Positions 37,378-48,980 of a stretch of DNA of 64,000 nt are shown one piece after another (the stretch's first letter is position 1; each line of letters opens with the position of its first letter). The notes beneath the pieces were generated by a model. That model searched no databases. It worked only from the letters and a program-made list of their open reading frames with translations, and had not been told where the DNA came from. This DNA is from Opisthorchis felineus (Eukaryota > Platyhelminthes > Trematoda > Opisthorchiida > Opisthorchiidae): positions 263,758 through 327,757 of the forward strand of contig SJOL01010029.1 of assembly GCA_004794785.1 (NCBI GenBank). Direction: 5' to 3'. The translations under genes were made by a program, and so were the position numbers.

Positions 37378-37560
37378 GTTCTCAAGCAAAGACTAGCTTA
37401 AAAGCCTGACCGAAGGGCAATGGTTGTTGGCGAGCGTGATCAAATTTTTAGGGAACAAGTTGCCACAATGTTTCAACCCACAGTCTGGAGGACCAGGAGG
37501 CCGCGTTTGTCAGACGTGCATCCACTGACCAACCTGGTAAAAGAAACCCTTTGATTGTTT
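37378..37560 (-). repeat. Stand-alone copy of the LINE-upstream segment
   Basis: This is a diverged copy of the 24.1-24.4 kb segment, recognisable by AAAAGCCTGACCG, GGGAACAAGTTGCCACA, CAGTCTGGAGGACC, GTTTGTCAGACG and GACCAACCTGGTA. No LINE coding sequence is seen on the side where it would be expected (below 37.3 kb), so only the head of the element, or an independent short element, is present. Confidence 0.68.
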
Positions 37561-38032
37561 CAAAAGAACGCTCTCTGTTTATGGTTATTTGTAAGTTAAC
37601 CTACAGACGCTATAAAATTTATGCAGGTTGAACTAAACTTTATCTATTCCAGCAAATTAATAGCTTCCGGAGTGGTTGGAAAACAAGCAACGGAAATTAA
37701 TTCCATAACAATTTTCCCATCTTCTTCGGGCTTCATGCGTGTGATTCGGATGAGTCATAAACTTAATACCCGTAGATCATTTAATCCCTCGTTGGATGAT
37801 GTGTATTTAATCCTTTGGGCTTTTGGTTAAGCAGTATTTATCAGGTAAATTCTGCTCTCCTCCGCATTTGGGTTTTCTTTAACAAAGTGCGCTAACCTCA
37901 TCGAATCCATCCGAATAGTATAATATGTTGTATATATGTAATAATGTTTAATGGTAACTTTGCTGAGAATACGAGCAGGTCTAATTAATTTAGTATTTCA
38001 CTTGTGGATAAAATGATGTCAAATATCCTAAC

Positions 38033-38157
38033 CTCAGTGTAGGTTATCCACATTTCACTTGAGCCCATCCTGTAACTGTTGAATGCAGAGAACATCCGTG
38101 GACAAGTTTCATTCGCTTTCAGGGTATTGTTGACGTCATATGCCGTGATTGCTCTGG
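38033..38157 (-). CDS. Unrecognised possible internal exon
   Basis: This is 41 codons plus 2 nt between CACGTCAG and a donor ACTGAG|GTTAGG, with the frame open across. It encodes ITAYDVNNTLKANETCP followed by a hydrophobic/aromatic strand (MFSAFNSYR, EMWITYTE), with NNT and NET sequons suggesting an extracellular segment. Its 5' phase (needs 1 nt) does not fit the last spondin exon (which ends with 2 nt), so it is not the next spondin exon. Confidence 0.3.
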
Positions 38158-38258
38158 CTGACGTGTAAGCACCGGCAAACACACTTTTTACGAAATCATG
38201 AGACCGACCTTCCGAACACTCATAGTTTCGGACGTTTTGTAGACAACCAGTGTAACTT

Positions 38259-38285
38259 GTATATACAAATATATATATATATATA
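38259..38285. repeat. (AT)n microsatellite
   Basis: GTATATACAAATATATATAT-type run of about 27 bp. Confidence 0.88.
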
Positions 38286-41200
38286 GGCTGAGTTTGTTAA
38301 GCTGCCAAATACCCTATCGTTATTGAATGACAATTTTGTAACCTTTTTGAATTTTTGGTTGCAGTCCACATGGTAATCGCTCACTTAAAGAGGGTGAACT
38401 TTACGCCAAAGTAAACTGTCCACCTTGTCCCGTATGAGATTTGTTGCTTGGCTCGTTCAAGCATGCTTAACTAACGGTTCAAATGTTGAAGAATTTTATA
38501 GCTGTACGTTCAGTTGACATGCTCGTCAAAAACTATTCTTTTGCCTTTTTGTCGCACATTCCACTGATTTCAAAAGTCGCAAAGACCCTCCAACCATTAG
38601 ATCTCATAACGAGTATCTGAGATTAAAATCCCTAATTGATTAGGCAAGAGTTTTGTTGAGTTGGTGAACATATCAACATTTGCTGATGACTACCCTTGGA
38701 ATTTTTCGTAAATTCCCGCCTAACAGTCATATCGATCTGGACTCTAATGCTTCATAACGAAATGCTGAAATGGCTCGGATCGTGTTTTGGAGCGGATAAA
38801 CGTGTTAGACGGGAATGTCATCCACACGCAATACGTTGCAAGAAAATTCAACCCCACAGAGAACATACTTCCTCAGAATAATTTTAATGGAACACTTAGA
38901 AACCAGTGGATAAACCTGTTTACAGTCCTGAGCCTGGTAAAGTACTGAAACTTTGTTTCCCAGAAGAAGTGAAATGTGTGAACATAGTTATCTCTGATAA
39001 GACACATACTGGCTTCATTTTAAGTATTCCTCCAAGAGATTTGATGCCAGTTAAAATATCCAAGTAATGAAGCCAGTCAACTCACCTGAGACACGTGTCA
39101 GTAACTTTCTATTTAGCTTAGTCGCTACGAATGCCTAAACCAAAATATGCAGTCTAACAGCATCCTCACTAAACAACATGACCAACTTCGGAAAAATTTA
39201 TAATAACCATTCTGTTTCGATGTGTCGTCCTGCAAACTGGTGCGGTATTTTCCGTTCGGTCATCAAAGGCTATTCACATAAGCTTCGGTAAATGTTTCGA
39301 GAGAAGAAACTAGGATAAAGTGAAACACTGTGACAGAAAATTAAATATCTTATATCCCCAAAGGCATGCTAAGAACAAAGAAAGAACCCTATTCTCCCTC
39401 TACATGTCCTGCCGGAAATCCACAACCAAGGCTTTCCATTGCGCTCTATCCTTAATATACATGACTTACTGCTATGCTTAGCTAATAAGGGACTGGCAGG
39501 AATTCACTAAAGATTCGTTCAGCAGAGTCAGTATAGTCGATACTGTCTTCGATAAAATGAAGAAATGTCAGTCGGAAGACGTAGCCATATTTCTACTCGA
39601 TTTGGCGTTGTTATTCACGAAAGTCACGATTATGGAAACGGTCCGTTATATGTGTGATTATAGTATTCTGCACAGTTTTTTTCACTAACATGCTTCGAAG
39701 TACTTTGATAAGCAAATAGTGATGCCGACGGTCGGGTCGCTGGATCGCATTTAGAACCACTTTTTGCACATATTGTCTCAAATAAGTTGGAGTCTGACCA
39801 ACTTTCTATGGTTGTGAGAAGCTTGGGTTCTGATGCCTTTATATGAATGAAATAAGTGTCAGTGGTGGCTTGTGCACAGCTGATGGATGGGTCTTATTCT
39901 TAGATCTATAGCTCAGGCGATTCCGAGACCCCACGCTTCCGTGGACTGTGTACAGTGTCCCTACTACAGCTTTCGGAGGTTCGTACCTGTGTATAAAGTA
40001 GCAACGTTGTCTACAAGCAGGCTTACATAACATGAAAAATAGGCTCAATGGATGCTCTGGAGAGAGATTTAGAAAAAATCGACCACCGCACAAGAGTAAT
40101 AGAAGCACATTTCTTCGAACGTAGGCATTGTAAACCAGTCACTGCGACTGACAGTAAAATGTCACCTATCAGGCTAGTAGTCAACAGCGAAAAATCGGCT
40201 AAAATTGGGCTCGTAAAGTGCCCAAACTAATGACACAGGTTCACAAATGACCTAAATAAAGTACATTTTATACCCATTTCCAATTAAACTCGTCTATCAA
40301 ATCACACAAGTTTAATTTTCTCCTTTTTTTGGTTCTCGATTTGTTCATACCCACCCAACTTACTTTACAAATATGCAGCATTTCAGAATACGAAGGCAAA
40401 TTCGTTTTCTTATCTGCCTGAGTTCTGGTAACTCACAGAATTCTTTAATGTGTATTAGTAAAACTACAGGCACACATTGATTGATGGAATGCATCGAAAG
40501 TGAACAACTAAATGCCGAGAAACAAACAAAACAACGATGACTTTTTAGACAACATAGAAATTTTGAATATAGACGAACGCTGTTTGTGAGATCTCGGATT
40601 TAGAATGCGAAAACTATACCATAGGAGTGTTACACACAATGTGAAGTTTAGGTTTCTTTGGTTAGCCGATCAAAATTATTGCACGGAAAACAATGTTAGC
40701 TGCTCTTCAAACAAAACACTAAGTCAACGGTGATTGCCGTGCAATTATACTGTGACTTCGTTCCCAATCAACCGATTACAAAAGAGCAAGGGGGCAGATG
40801 TTTGAAAAACGCGTTGTGTTCCAGCGCCGGTAGACTTTTGTCATGCATCCCGCGTCTATGATATGGTGAACTGTTCCGGAACACAGGTTCTGCAATAGAA
40901 ATTTTGAGAATGCGTGATCCTATAGATGAAAATGAGGTCAACAAATGTTTATCCTAGTGTTCGTTGTTAAAATCTTTCCCAAATTATCGCAGCCTGGAGA
41001 TCACATGATATGGCTTCCCTATATGTTTGATACTAATATGTATAGCTGTTGAAGGATAATACAACAGTAAAAATTGGACGCAATAAGCAGACATACGCAA
41101 CCAGGAGGTACCCATGATCGAACAATATATTACACAGATTAGCTTCTACAGTGCAGCGGGGGTGTCACAAATCACAATGATACTTGCAGATGAGAGTTTT

Positions 41201-42702
41201 AGGTCGTGTTTTATCGTTATATTACTTTTACCTGGTAAAAATCTTGTAAATGTATACTAAGCGCTCCAGGCAGATGCCAAACTTGAAGTACGCCCTAGTC
41301 ACTGAGGTGGAACAGGCTTTTCAATCATAATCGCCCACTCGTTATAATGACGTATAACTTCCAGTGGAGTAGCTATTTATATTGCCTAAGTGTACTCTGC
41401 CTTGCCTAGCGGCCCGTGCCGAGGCTTACAGAGTCTACAGAATATTGTATTAGTAATTGGACGCTCGATACAGAATGTGGTTATAACAGCAATATCGTCT
41501 AATTCCGCCGAACCACATACTCAGTTTTGACGCTAAGCAGTACCATTCTTGCCTAATTTTAGAAACTTTTTCACGAATAACGTCACGTTTATGCGGAAAA
41601 GGTTATCTTTTATTGTCAGTTTTTAAATTAGATACGCCTAAGTGGTGCGTAACCATTCAACGAGGTTTTTGGGTGTAGCTCACCGATTCCTTTTTGTCTG
41701 CTAATCATATTGAACTACTACTCCGTTTCAAGTAGTGTGCATTTACAAAATTGGTACTGTACAAGATAGAACGATGGCCCCTTCGAGCTGGAAGAGGGCG
41801 TCACCACGCGGCTAACGGCAGGAGACGTTTGAGAATTTGTGAAATCTCTGCGGCCTTCGCATGATCTTTTTTAAGTTTATAGTATTAAATCGTTACCAAC
41901 GTCCAATGTGCTATGCAAATTCAAGATGGACAGTCAGTTGCATGTGTTAAGGGTTGCGTAGAATCTCGCCCCTTTGATACGAACTTGAATGACCTGTTAT
42001 TTCTGCTGTACGGGGTGATTCTAAATGCTCGCGAATTTGGCTGAATCCGGAACGTTTTCATTTCGGCGCTATTTATGAAAAAGAGTATCTGTGAACACAA
42101 GTTAGTAGACCCTTTTCCGGAGAATTCTAGCGTGAATATAAGCGGAGTTTGCAATTTTTGGTGATCGGCAGCGGAGATCAGTATCATTTTCCTCAAAACG
42201 TACTGTTTTGTTACATTACTTGGTTTAGTTTCACACAATTTATGGCAATTGTAGCATCGCTTGTTCAAATGGAATAAAAATGAATCACGGCGTCATCCGA
42301 AGAAACTATTATTAAATTTGGATCATATCCAGAGAAAACAACCAAAATTTTGTAAATTGGTATGGATAGTGGCATCACATTTGCGACCACCTAGAAACTA
42401 ATCAGTTCGCAATCAGTCGCACTTTTTGCGAACGTAACTGCAGTTTAGCAACATCTTACAACGAATAACCAGCCCTGTTTCACGTACCGGTGAATTAACC
42501 ACATTGTCGTTAGTGAACAGCAGCCAAATATTCTACAAATGTTATATTCACTTATGTCATTCATTTGAGATGGTCCCTCGGTTTTGCAAAAATCATCGAC
42601 ACGCCTTGTGGGCGTGTCTGTGAACAAGTGTGCCAGCCAAACGTACATTTTTGCGGCGCTCCTAAATTACTAACTTTACGCACTTTCAAAAAAGTGACTC
42701 AC
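38286..42702. other. Expected location of 3' spondin exons, none found
   Basis: The last located spondin exon ends with two bases of an Ala codon, so the next must start with one base and then reach Cys after one residue. I scanned for a TSR signature (WxxWxxC on the minus strand) and saw none between about 32 and 42.7 kb. The scan was by eye and a short exon could be missed. Confidence 0.5.
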
Positions 42703-43062
42703 GCTTGACATTCATTCTCGGTCGCAAAACGATTCATTCCACCACCACACTCTCCGTGGGAAAACTGCAGACATCGCTTTTTGTCTTGGTCGAAATACCA
42801 CCGCGCAACTGTTTCGGATGGGCCGCACTGCGCAGTCGGATAAGGTGGGTTGCTGCAGGGATTGGCTGTCCGCTTATAACGAGCACTCCACCGAGATTTG
42901 CTTTGCTGCTTTTCAAATTTACACAACCCCTCGCAGCTTGCCAGATCCGGGAACTGATTTCGAGTGTACGCAATGGCGTGGTCACTGACCAGTGCCCGTA
43001 TGTGACAGTGTGGCGAGTAGTCAAATGTCTTACATTCCTTCTGTGAAGGATGATAATAATAT
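42703..43062 (-). CDS. F-spondin-like exon: second half of Kunitz 1 and most of Kunitz 2
   Basis: This exon is 1 nt, 119 codons and 2 nt. The acceptor is TTTCACCCAACAG and the donor is CAAGC|GTGAGT. The start completes an Arg codon and continues YYYHPSQKEC, then FDYSPHC, then YTRNQF and SCEGLC, which completes Kunitz 1. After a basic linker (KSRWSARYKRTA) comes Kunitz 2: NPCSNPPYPTAQC, then ARWYFDQDKKRC, FSHGEC, GGGMNRFATENEC and QA. Spacing between cysteines 3-4 (7) and 4-5 (12) is canonical. Cysteine 6 must lie in the next, unlocated exon three residues after cysteine 5. Kunitz domains are typically serine-protease inhibitors. Here the residue after cysteine 2 is Leu (domain 1) or Gly (domain 2) rather than Lys/Arg, so trypsin inhibition is doubtful. 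Confidence 0.95.
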
Positions 43063-43469
43063 CTGTTGGGTGAAAATAAAAAATGAAAACCACCAACGTA
43101 GAAGACAGTCGTGACCTTAGTGTTCCAGGTGATAAATCATCTTCCATCTAGATTGTTTACATGTTGACGTCTAACTAGAATGAATGCAGTAGAATTCATG
43201 GCCGTGAAAATCGAAAAAAAGTTACAAAATGTTCCGAGTTCTAAGAAATGCGCATAATTGTCGCCCTATTTTCATTCACTGCTAGATTAGGATTAGTCCA
43301 GAATGACCTGTATGCAGAACATGTTTGTAATAGATCAACTAACTTATGGTGTCATGGAGAAATCGGGATCTTGTTCACATGGACAGCAAACCATGATCTT
43401 GTATTTGTATCACGGACGGAACCGCTGCCCTGTTGTAATTATTCTACTAATTTTGCACCAAAGAATGAT

Positions 43470-43600
43470 AGAACTGGAAGTGAGTTCCACCCCTATCAGG
43501 GGTAATCAGCAGTGCATATCTTTGACCGGGCTGGGATTCAACCCGGGATACCTAAGGTCTAAGGTGACTGTGCTACGACCGGTCCACCAGAACACGCTGA
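43470..43600 (-). mobile_element. Second tRNA-like SINE family, in a spondin intron
   Basis: On the minus strand, GTAGCACAGTCACCTTAGAC is box A-like and CCCGGGTTGAATCCC is box B-like, one base short of the consensus GGTTCRANNCC. The segment continues through AGATATGCACTGCTG to CCCCTGATAGGGGTGG, a short hairpin. The layout is that of a tRNA-derived SINE but its sequence differs from the other family in this window. A decayed tRNA gene is an alternative; the 3' body favours a SINE. Confidence 0.65.
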
Positions 43601-43800
43601 GTCCGCTGAAATCTAAACAAGCAAATTGTTTTTGCTTGAATAAAGTTGCTTCAGCGACGCGAATGACAATCGAGTTCCTGTTCTGGTTGTGTCGATGGAC
43701 TGGATCTTCTATCGAACTTCCTAGTCAGGCAGTGATAGATCACTTGAAACCTGCTATACAATTTTCATCAGTTACATGCGGGGGCTGGAATTTGGAAAAT

Positions 43801-43823
43801 TCACACACACGCACACACATACA
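43801..43823. repeat. Short (CA)n run
   Basis: TCACACACACGCACACACAT followed by ACA, within a spondin intron. Confidence 0.85.
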
Positions 43824-44084
43824 CCGATTTAACGGCTCCCATCCCGCCCTAGTGAAAGTGTTCTGCTTAGGGAAGCACTGGAAATGAGCTTTACCCTTAC
43901 TGGAGCTCATCGGCGGTATATATCGTTTGCTTATTCTGCGATGCTTATTTTTGGCAGAAGCCCAGTTTATCCGGGATGGTATGAAGAGAAGAACCTATGG
44001 TTTTGGGGATGATCCCTTGCCAAGTTCATAAGGATATTTTCATTTTTTAATCTTTTGTCAGCCAGCTCTTTGTTCGTTAACCGT

Positions 44085-44185
44085 TTCTTCCAAGTCAATG
44101 AAAGTAATACACTAGTCTCCATACCAGTTTGGTTTTGACGGGCGACTCATCTGGAACCCAGCTAAATCTCTCGTTTATTCATGAG
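44085..44185. repeat. Dispersed repeat B, fragment in a spondin intron
   Basis: This contains CCAGTTTGGTTTTGACGGGC, GACTCATCTGGAACCCAGCT and AAATCTCTCGTTTA. These match parts of the 16.8- and 26.85-kb copies, and only one end of the family is present. Confidence 0.5.
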
Positions 44186-44314
44186 GAACAGTTATTTTTA
44201 GTGGCAACTGCTTTTACTAATCAATCGAGATTCGTTGGATTTAACTGTTCATTTGGATATCCAAGATTAACCCAGTCTGAACAATGAAGTGACAATAAAT
44301 AGCTTGCGACAAAC

Positions 44315-44691
44315 CTGACAGTTGTATTCTCCGGTCGCAGACACAACCGATTGGCAGACGGTGGTTCTTCGTAGCAGGCCTTTCTTAGTAAATTGGGGTC
44401 ACATCGGAGATTAGTTGGGGGCCAACACGTATCCAGTTCATTCACCAATGGATAAGACTCACAGGCCTCTTTTGTGGCGAGGTCAGGGAATTCACGCCAT
44501 CGATAGATCAACCCGGGTTTTGTACATGTGGCATTTATACAGGCCGACCAGCTCCCCCAAGGAAGACTTTGGCAGGCTTCAGCTGAGATCTTCTCAATCG
44601 TGTTCGTTGCGGAAGGGACGAAAGGTTCGCAGTTTTCCTTGACCGTGGGTGAGCTGCATGCTTTCTCCTCCTGAATTTTGGGACATGTACA
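44315..44691 (-). CDS. F-spondin-like exon: end of TSR1, TSR2 and first half of Kunitz 1
   Basis: This exon has 125 codons plus 2 nt. The acceptor is AAATTGCAG and the donor is GTCAG|GTTTGTC. The first residues, CTCP, supply the closing cysteines of TSR1. A short cysteine-containing linker follows, then TSR2 with WGSWSACINATC and downstream cysteines in KEAC, DTC and LRC. The last part, KACYEEPPSANRLC followed by PENTTVR, is the first half of a Kunitz domain; the next exon supplies the rest. Possible N-glycosylation sequons are NAT inside TSR2 and NTT in the Kunitz loop. The donor is weaker than its neighbours but is the one that keeps the frame. Confidence 0.92.
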
Positions 44692-47600
44692 CTGCAATTT
44701 ATCTACCGTTAAATATAATTAAATTGTTCAGCACGTAAATTGACCCCTCCAGAGGAGCTCTCAACTCAGCAGCGGCTCTGATGGCCCTCCCCTTGAAGCC
44801 CACTCCCTAACTAACATGTGCTCCACAAAAAATTGTAATCTCACTCATTATGTCAGCAGTCTCACATCACAAAAGGCATACATGGAATCCAGACATTTAT
44901 CTAAACATATTTACTGTATTTCTAAAATAAGGATAATAACTCTACGTCGCATAACGTGACCGCATAATTTTATTATACTTCCATTTGTGTTACAGTTAAT
45001 AAATGTAGAATTCTCTGACTCTAAATGATCAAAGTGATTTGCAGAAAAGCACAGAACTACTGACAACCCTTAACGCTGACTTGCATTAAACAGTCATTGA
45101 AGTGTTGGTTACTATTTAATTCACATCAAACTACCTTAATTAAATTACTTCATAGAAAATGACAGTCCCATAGGTCCCGGCCAAACAGCAGGTGGTGGTT
45201 TAGTAATCGTAAATATACTCCCGGCCTGCTCGGACTACGGACGTCCATAGAACTACATCAAATTGTGCATAATCGGGAGTGTTCGCTGAGATACTGAGAG
45301 CATTAAAAACAATTCCAAGCAGGACATGTCTGTTTCCGTTGAACACGAACCTTTCGGGCAACTGGCCTCGGTGCTTTACCTGTGCTTTCATGAAACTGTA
45401 GTTATCCGATTCCCCGAAGAATATGCTCTTGCTCTAATCTGGTAAACGGTACACATTTATCAATCAGTCTAACTACGCACTCATGCATACTTTTTCAAAC
45501 ATTTTCTAGAACACACACATGTCCTGTGCACTTGGGCATGGGAGCGTCACTTAGTCATGACACTGGGAGGTTTAGCATGACTCCAGTAAAGGGGCGGTTG
45601 CCAACATAGCGTAGCGAAAAAGCAGGTGGTTAAACTTGTTTCACTAGGGGCAGGCACCCACTGGCTTAACCTACGTCGACCGGCTAATCCGCTTCGGATG
45701 CCAGCCATTCATGAATAGAAATTCCCCCTTGAGTTGTTTGAATGGTAAGTATCTGAGATCACTACATGCCACGCGTGGAACTAATAATGACCACTTTCTT
45801 ATAAATCTATTTGTAATTTTTAGTTACTCTGAAGCGGGTTGAGTAGTATGTCGCCTAACAAAATGATAACAAAACATGCTGAGAAGCAGGTCACCGATGA
45901 ATACAGGATACACACTAGGCTGCATGGACAGCTGGATACTACACTGTGTCATCTAGACTACTGTATGGAGAGATTCCATGCTAAAGACTTCCATTTACGG
46001 CTAAAACCTGAATTTCTTATCACAGCTGTCCACCAGAAAACCGTTCACTGATAGTGAATTTCACAGAAAGACGAAACGCTATACATCTGAAGAGCTGCAG
46101 CACATGGATCTCACTTTTGTTTACTTGAACATGGCCCAATTTTTAGATGTGTTCACAGTGGATTTCGAGCGTGAACTTTAAATCGTTTCCCTATAAGAGG
46201 AGTACCTAAGGGACAGACAAGAATCGGCCTCAGACGCGAAGAACTCTTGCTCAGAGCAATTCATTCCTTGTTGGTATGAGTAGATCAACATAAGTTCTTT
46301 AACATTTATTCACCCTCTAGACTTTTGTCTTTCCTATAAACTCTTTCTCCAAAAAAAGCACTTAGTAGGAACATTCACAGTTAGATATGGTGCAGGCTGG
46401 TGCAATGATCCGCGTCCAGCTTACAATTGATAAGCTCGCATGCATAACTTTCGCCCGTTCTTTGGAATGTTTGGCACGCGCGAGCTCAAAAAGCACGTTT
46501 ATTTACGGACTTCCTATATGGTTTGTTCCTGCCTGAAAAAGTAGCAGTAGAAGAGCGTCATTTATATTTTAGCCGCTTAATTGCATGCCACTTTTCAATA
46601 TCTGGCCACCAAATCTTATATGAGCGAACAGCACCCATCGAAAGGTGTTGCTTTTGAAGCCGCAGCAGTCCGGTTTTTAGTGGCATTCGCAGCAGTTAAA
46701 ATCGATTTTTGTCGTGAACACGGAAGCAATTGGGACTTTGTCATTGCAGCCCTGTTTACTGAAAATCGGTCCCAAGAAACTCGATCGCAAACGGCTATTC
46801 CTTATAGTGAGCATTCATTACAGCCCAACACAGGCCATTGTCCTGTTGTCAGCATTTGAATCACTGATGTTTTTAATAATCACGTTGGTCTGTTGAGACA
46901 GTTTTGATGACGAGAACAATCTACGTAAAATTTAATTATTACGAGTTGCTTTAGGTTTAGGTGTTACCTCGTGCAAGATTTTTTACCTGAGAGAAAGTGC
47001 GTAGTGCAGAGGTCGAATGGGCTTATCCCGTCGCGTGAGAGTTTCCCCCTAAAAGGGGATTACTGTATCCTGGAAAGTAATCAACAGTCATCATCTTGCG
47101 AAAGCTGTGCATGAGCTTGTTTGTTGAAACCATATTGGAAATTGGCTCGAATGGGACCTGAGGTGCTTCGGCTGAATGACCGGTAGTTTGCAAATTCATT
47201 ACCTTTGAACGTCTATATAAGTAGAAGTTTCAAACCTCATATTGTTCGTTTATTCGCTAAGCTTGGAGCCTGGGAGGAGAAAAATCGGCATCTCCACTCC
47301 CAATGACTGATTCAGTGCCCTGCAGTTGTTCAGAGAATATCCGATAGCCGTGCCATGTCTGGTCGGCCGAACCCGTTGTTGCTGCTATTTAACAGTTCAC
47401 TGTCAATTTGTAATCACTGTCTCACCGTAGCACTGGAGGTCCTTAGCTTGTGATCCCATTGATTAATTTCAAGTTTGGAGCAGCTTTTCATTACTTTTTG
47501 TTGGTTAGAGGAGATACTCACCACCCAAGTGTATCATCCTGGTCATTTGAGTACGGCAAGACAGGAACTTTGGAATTAGCTCACAGCCTCGCTGATAGTT

Positions 47601-48980
47601 GTCAGAAAAAGTATCGCAAACTCAACATTCGAGAGATAGTGATTATTGAATGACAGAATGATTACTCTACACTCCTAGGAACGCCGTTTTTGCTTGTCTA
47701 GTGATTTTTGAATTGCATTTTAAGTTTTTCAGTCTTTGCAGTGAAGCAGGATAACACCGTAAGATTACTCAGTTGGGATCTACCGGAATAGCCGGAATAC
47801 ATCTGCTTCGCCCCAATCAAATTCGCATCATTTGAGGAGATGAAATTCATTGTGGTCTCTAAATATCATTGTTTTGGGATTGGAGGCCTTTTGTTTTTCC
47901 TTCTTATGCAGCCATAATTAACTAGAAGATATTAATTATACCAAAAGTAATTGCAATAATAATTAATCAAACGAAAATTAATTAATAATAATGGATACTA
48001 AATACACCAGGTTCACGCAATCAATATTTCTTCGAAATCGGTACAAAACTTCGCGTTGCCGAAAACATCTTACTAAACATATCTGACTTCTTCACAACTT
48101 CATTCCTACCAACAGGCGTAAGAAGTAATATGGGGAATTGCGGAGGCTGCATGGGACATTTACAGCAAACGTTTCAGTTTATCTGAGAATAACGTGATAT
48201 AACAAATTTTGTCTGAGTTCTCCGGCTGACGCATGATTATTTATATAAGACTGAAGGGCTTCGCAAATCAGACAGTGATAAGTTGCCTGTCTTACAATTG
48301 CCAACCATCTTCTAAAGAACCAATCTTCAATGCGGTCTACTGGTAACATCGTTTCTATTAGTGATACAAGGCCTAAAGCAAAACCGTCATGCTCACTGGA
48401 AAATTCTTTTACCAACTTCAAGCTAACCTTCTCCGTATCGTGACCAAGAATTTATCAGCCTGAAGTTATGATGTAGGACACTCCGAAATGCCGGGTAATC
48501 TATCGTTTGCTTGGCCTGAAAAATAAGTATTGCATGTACAAACGAACAACTAACTGACGTAATCTCCGGGATTCCACTCGTGAGTTTGTATCATATAAGT
48601 AAACACCTGACCACTTGTATACGCCCAACGTTTATGCCCTGGTTCTTCCCTCAGATTCAATCCCCGTTTTCTGTCACGACTAGCCCTTCTCAAAAGGGTC
48701 CTTTGATTGGTACTGATTTTATCAACTGCAGTCGGCTAACGTTCTGTGCAATCATCATTGGGAGAGGGTTTTTATTTTGTCCAAACTTTTTCTGTGCTCG
48801 AGGATAATTATAGGTTTCCATTAAATTGGTTCCAGGTATTGTGTCGGAAACAGCTTAGAGAATAAGTAGAAACCATAAAAATTTGAAACGCTCTTCGCCA
48901 CCTGGGTGGCCATGCAGATGTTTCTGGGCTCAGTAATCTGTTCACTGCAGTTAGTTATCGTATAGAACGCATTCACTAAC
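44692..48980 (-). other. Spondin intron between TSR1 halves, 4.3 kb
   Basis: This is the largest intron located in the gene. It holds an AT-rich tract at about 47915-47995 and GC-richer repeat-like sequence near 45560-45720 that I could not classify. It also holds an unrecognised minus-strand open frame at 48421-48179 and plus-strand open frames near 46.6 and 47.5 kb. No further TSR exon was seen, and none is needed because the cysteine pattern closes across the junction. Confidence 0.75.
48179..48421 (-). CDS. Unrecognised open frame inside a spondin intron
   Basis: This 80-codon frame, including EHDGFALGLVSLIETMLPVD, EDWFFRRWLAIVRQ and ALQSYINN, reads like an amphipathic helical protein segment. 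It is in the intron between the two TSR1 exons, on the same strand. Including it in the spondin transcript would break the TSR cysteine pattern, so it would have to be a nested element or chance. Confidence 0.2.
   Translation of the reverse strand: MKLVKEFSSEHDGFALGLVSLIETMLPVDRIEDWFFRRWLAIVRQATYHCLICEALQSYINNHASAGELRQNLLYHVILR

Larger units (their letters stand above)
43063..44314 (-). other. Spondin intron interrupting Kunitz 1
   Basis: This 1.25-kb intron splits the first Kunitz domain between cysteines 2 and 3. It contains a tRNA-like SINE (about 43470-43600), a short (CA)n run at 43801-43823 and the edge of a dispersed repeat near 44085-44185. A long plus-strand open frame (43303-43887) runs across the SINE and is most likely fortuitous. 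Confidence 0.8.

Noticed and set aside
38033..38157. Use of this candidate exon as the next spondin exon
   Set aside because: Its 5' phase does not fit, and it lacks the cysteine required two codons after the junction.
43303..43887. Plus-strand 194-codon open frame
   Set aside because: It runs straight through the tRNA-like SINE and a (CA)n tract, antisense to the spondin gene within an intron. The coding potential is explained by the repeat.
48951..48980. Read-through of the TSR1 exon into VSECVLYDN
   Set aside because: The Cys in this read-through looked tempting, but GTTAGT is a good donor, the frame stops at once, and the next exon supplies the expected cysteines.
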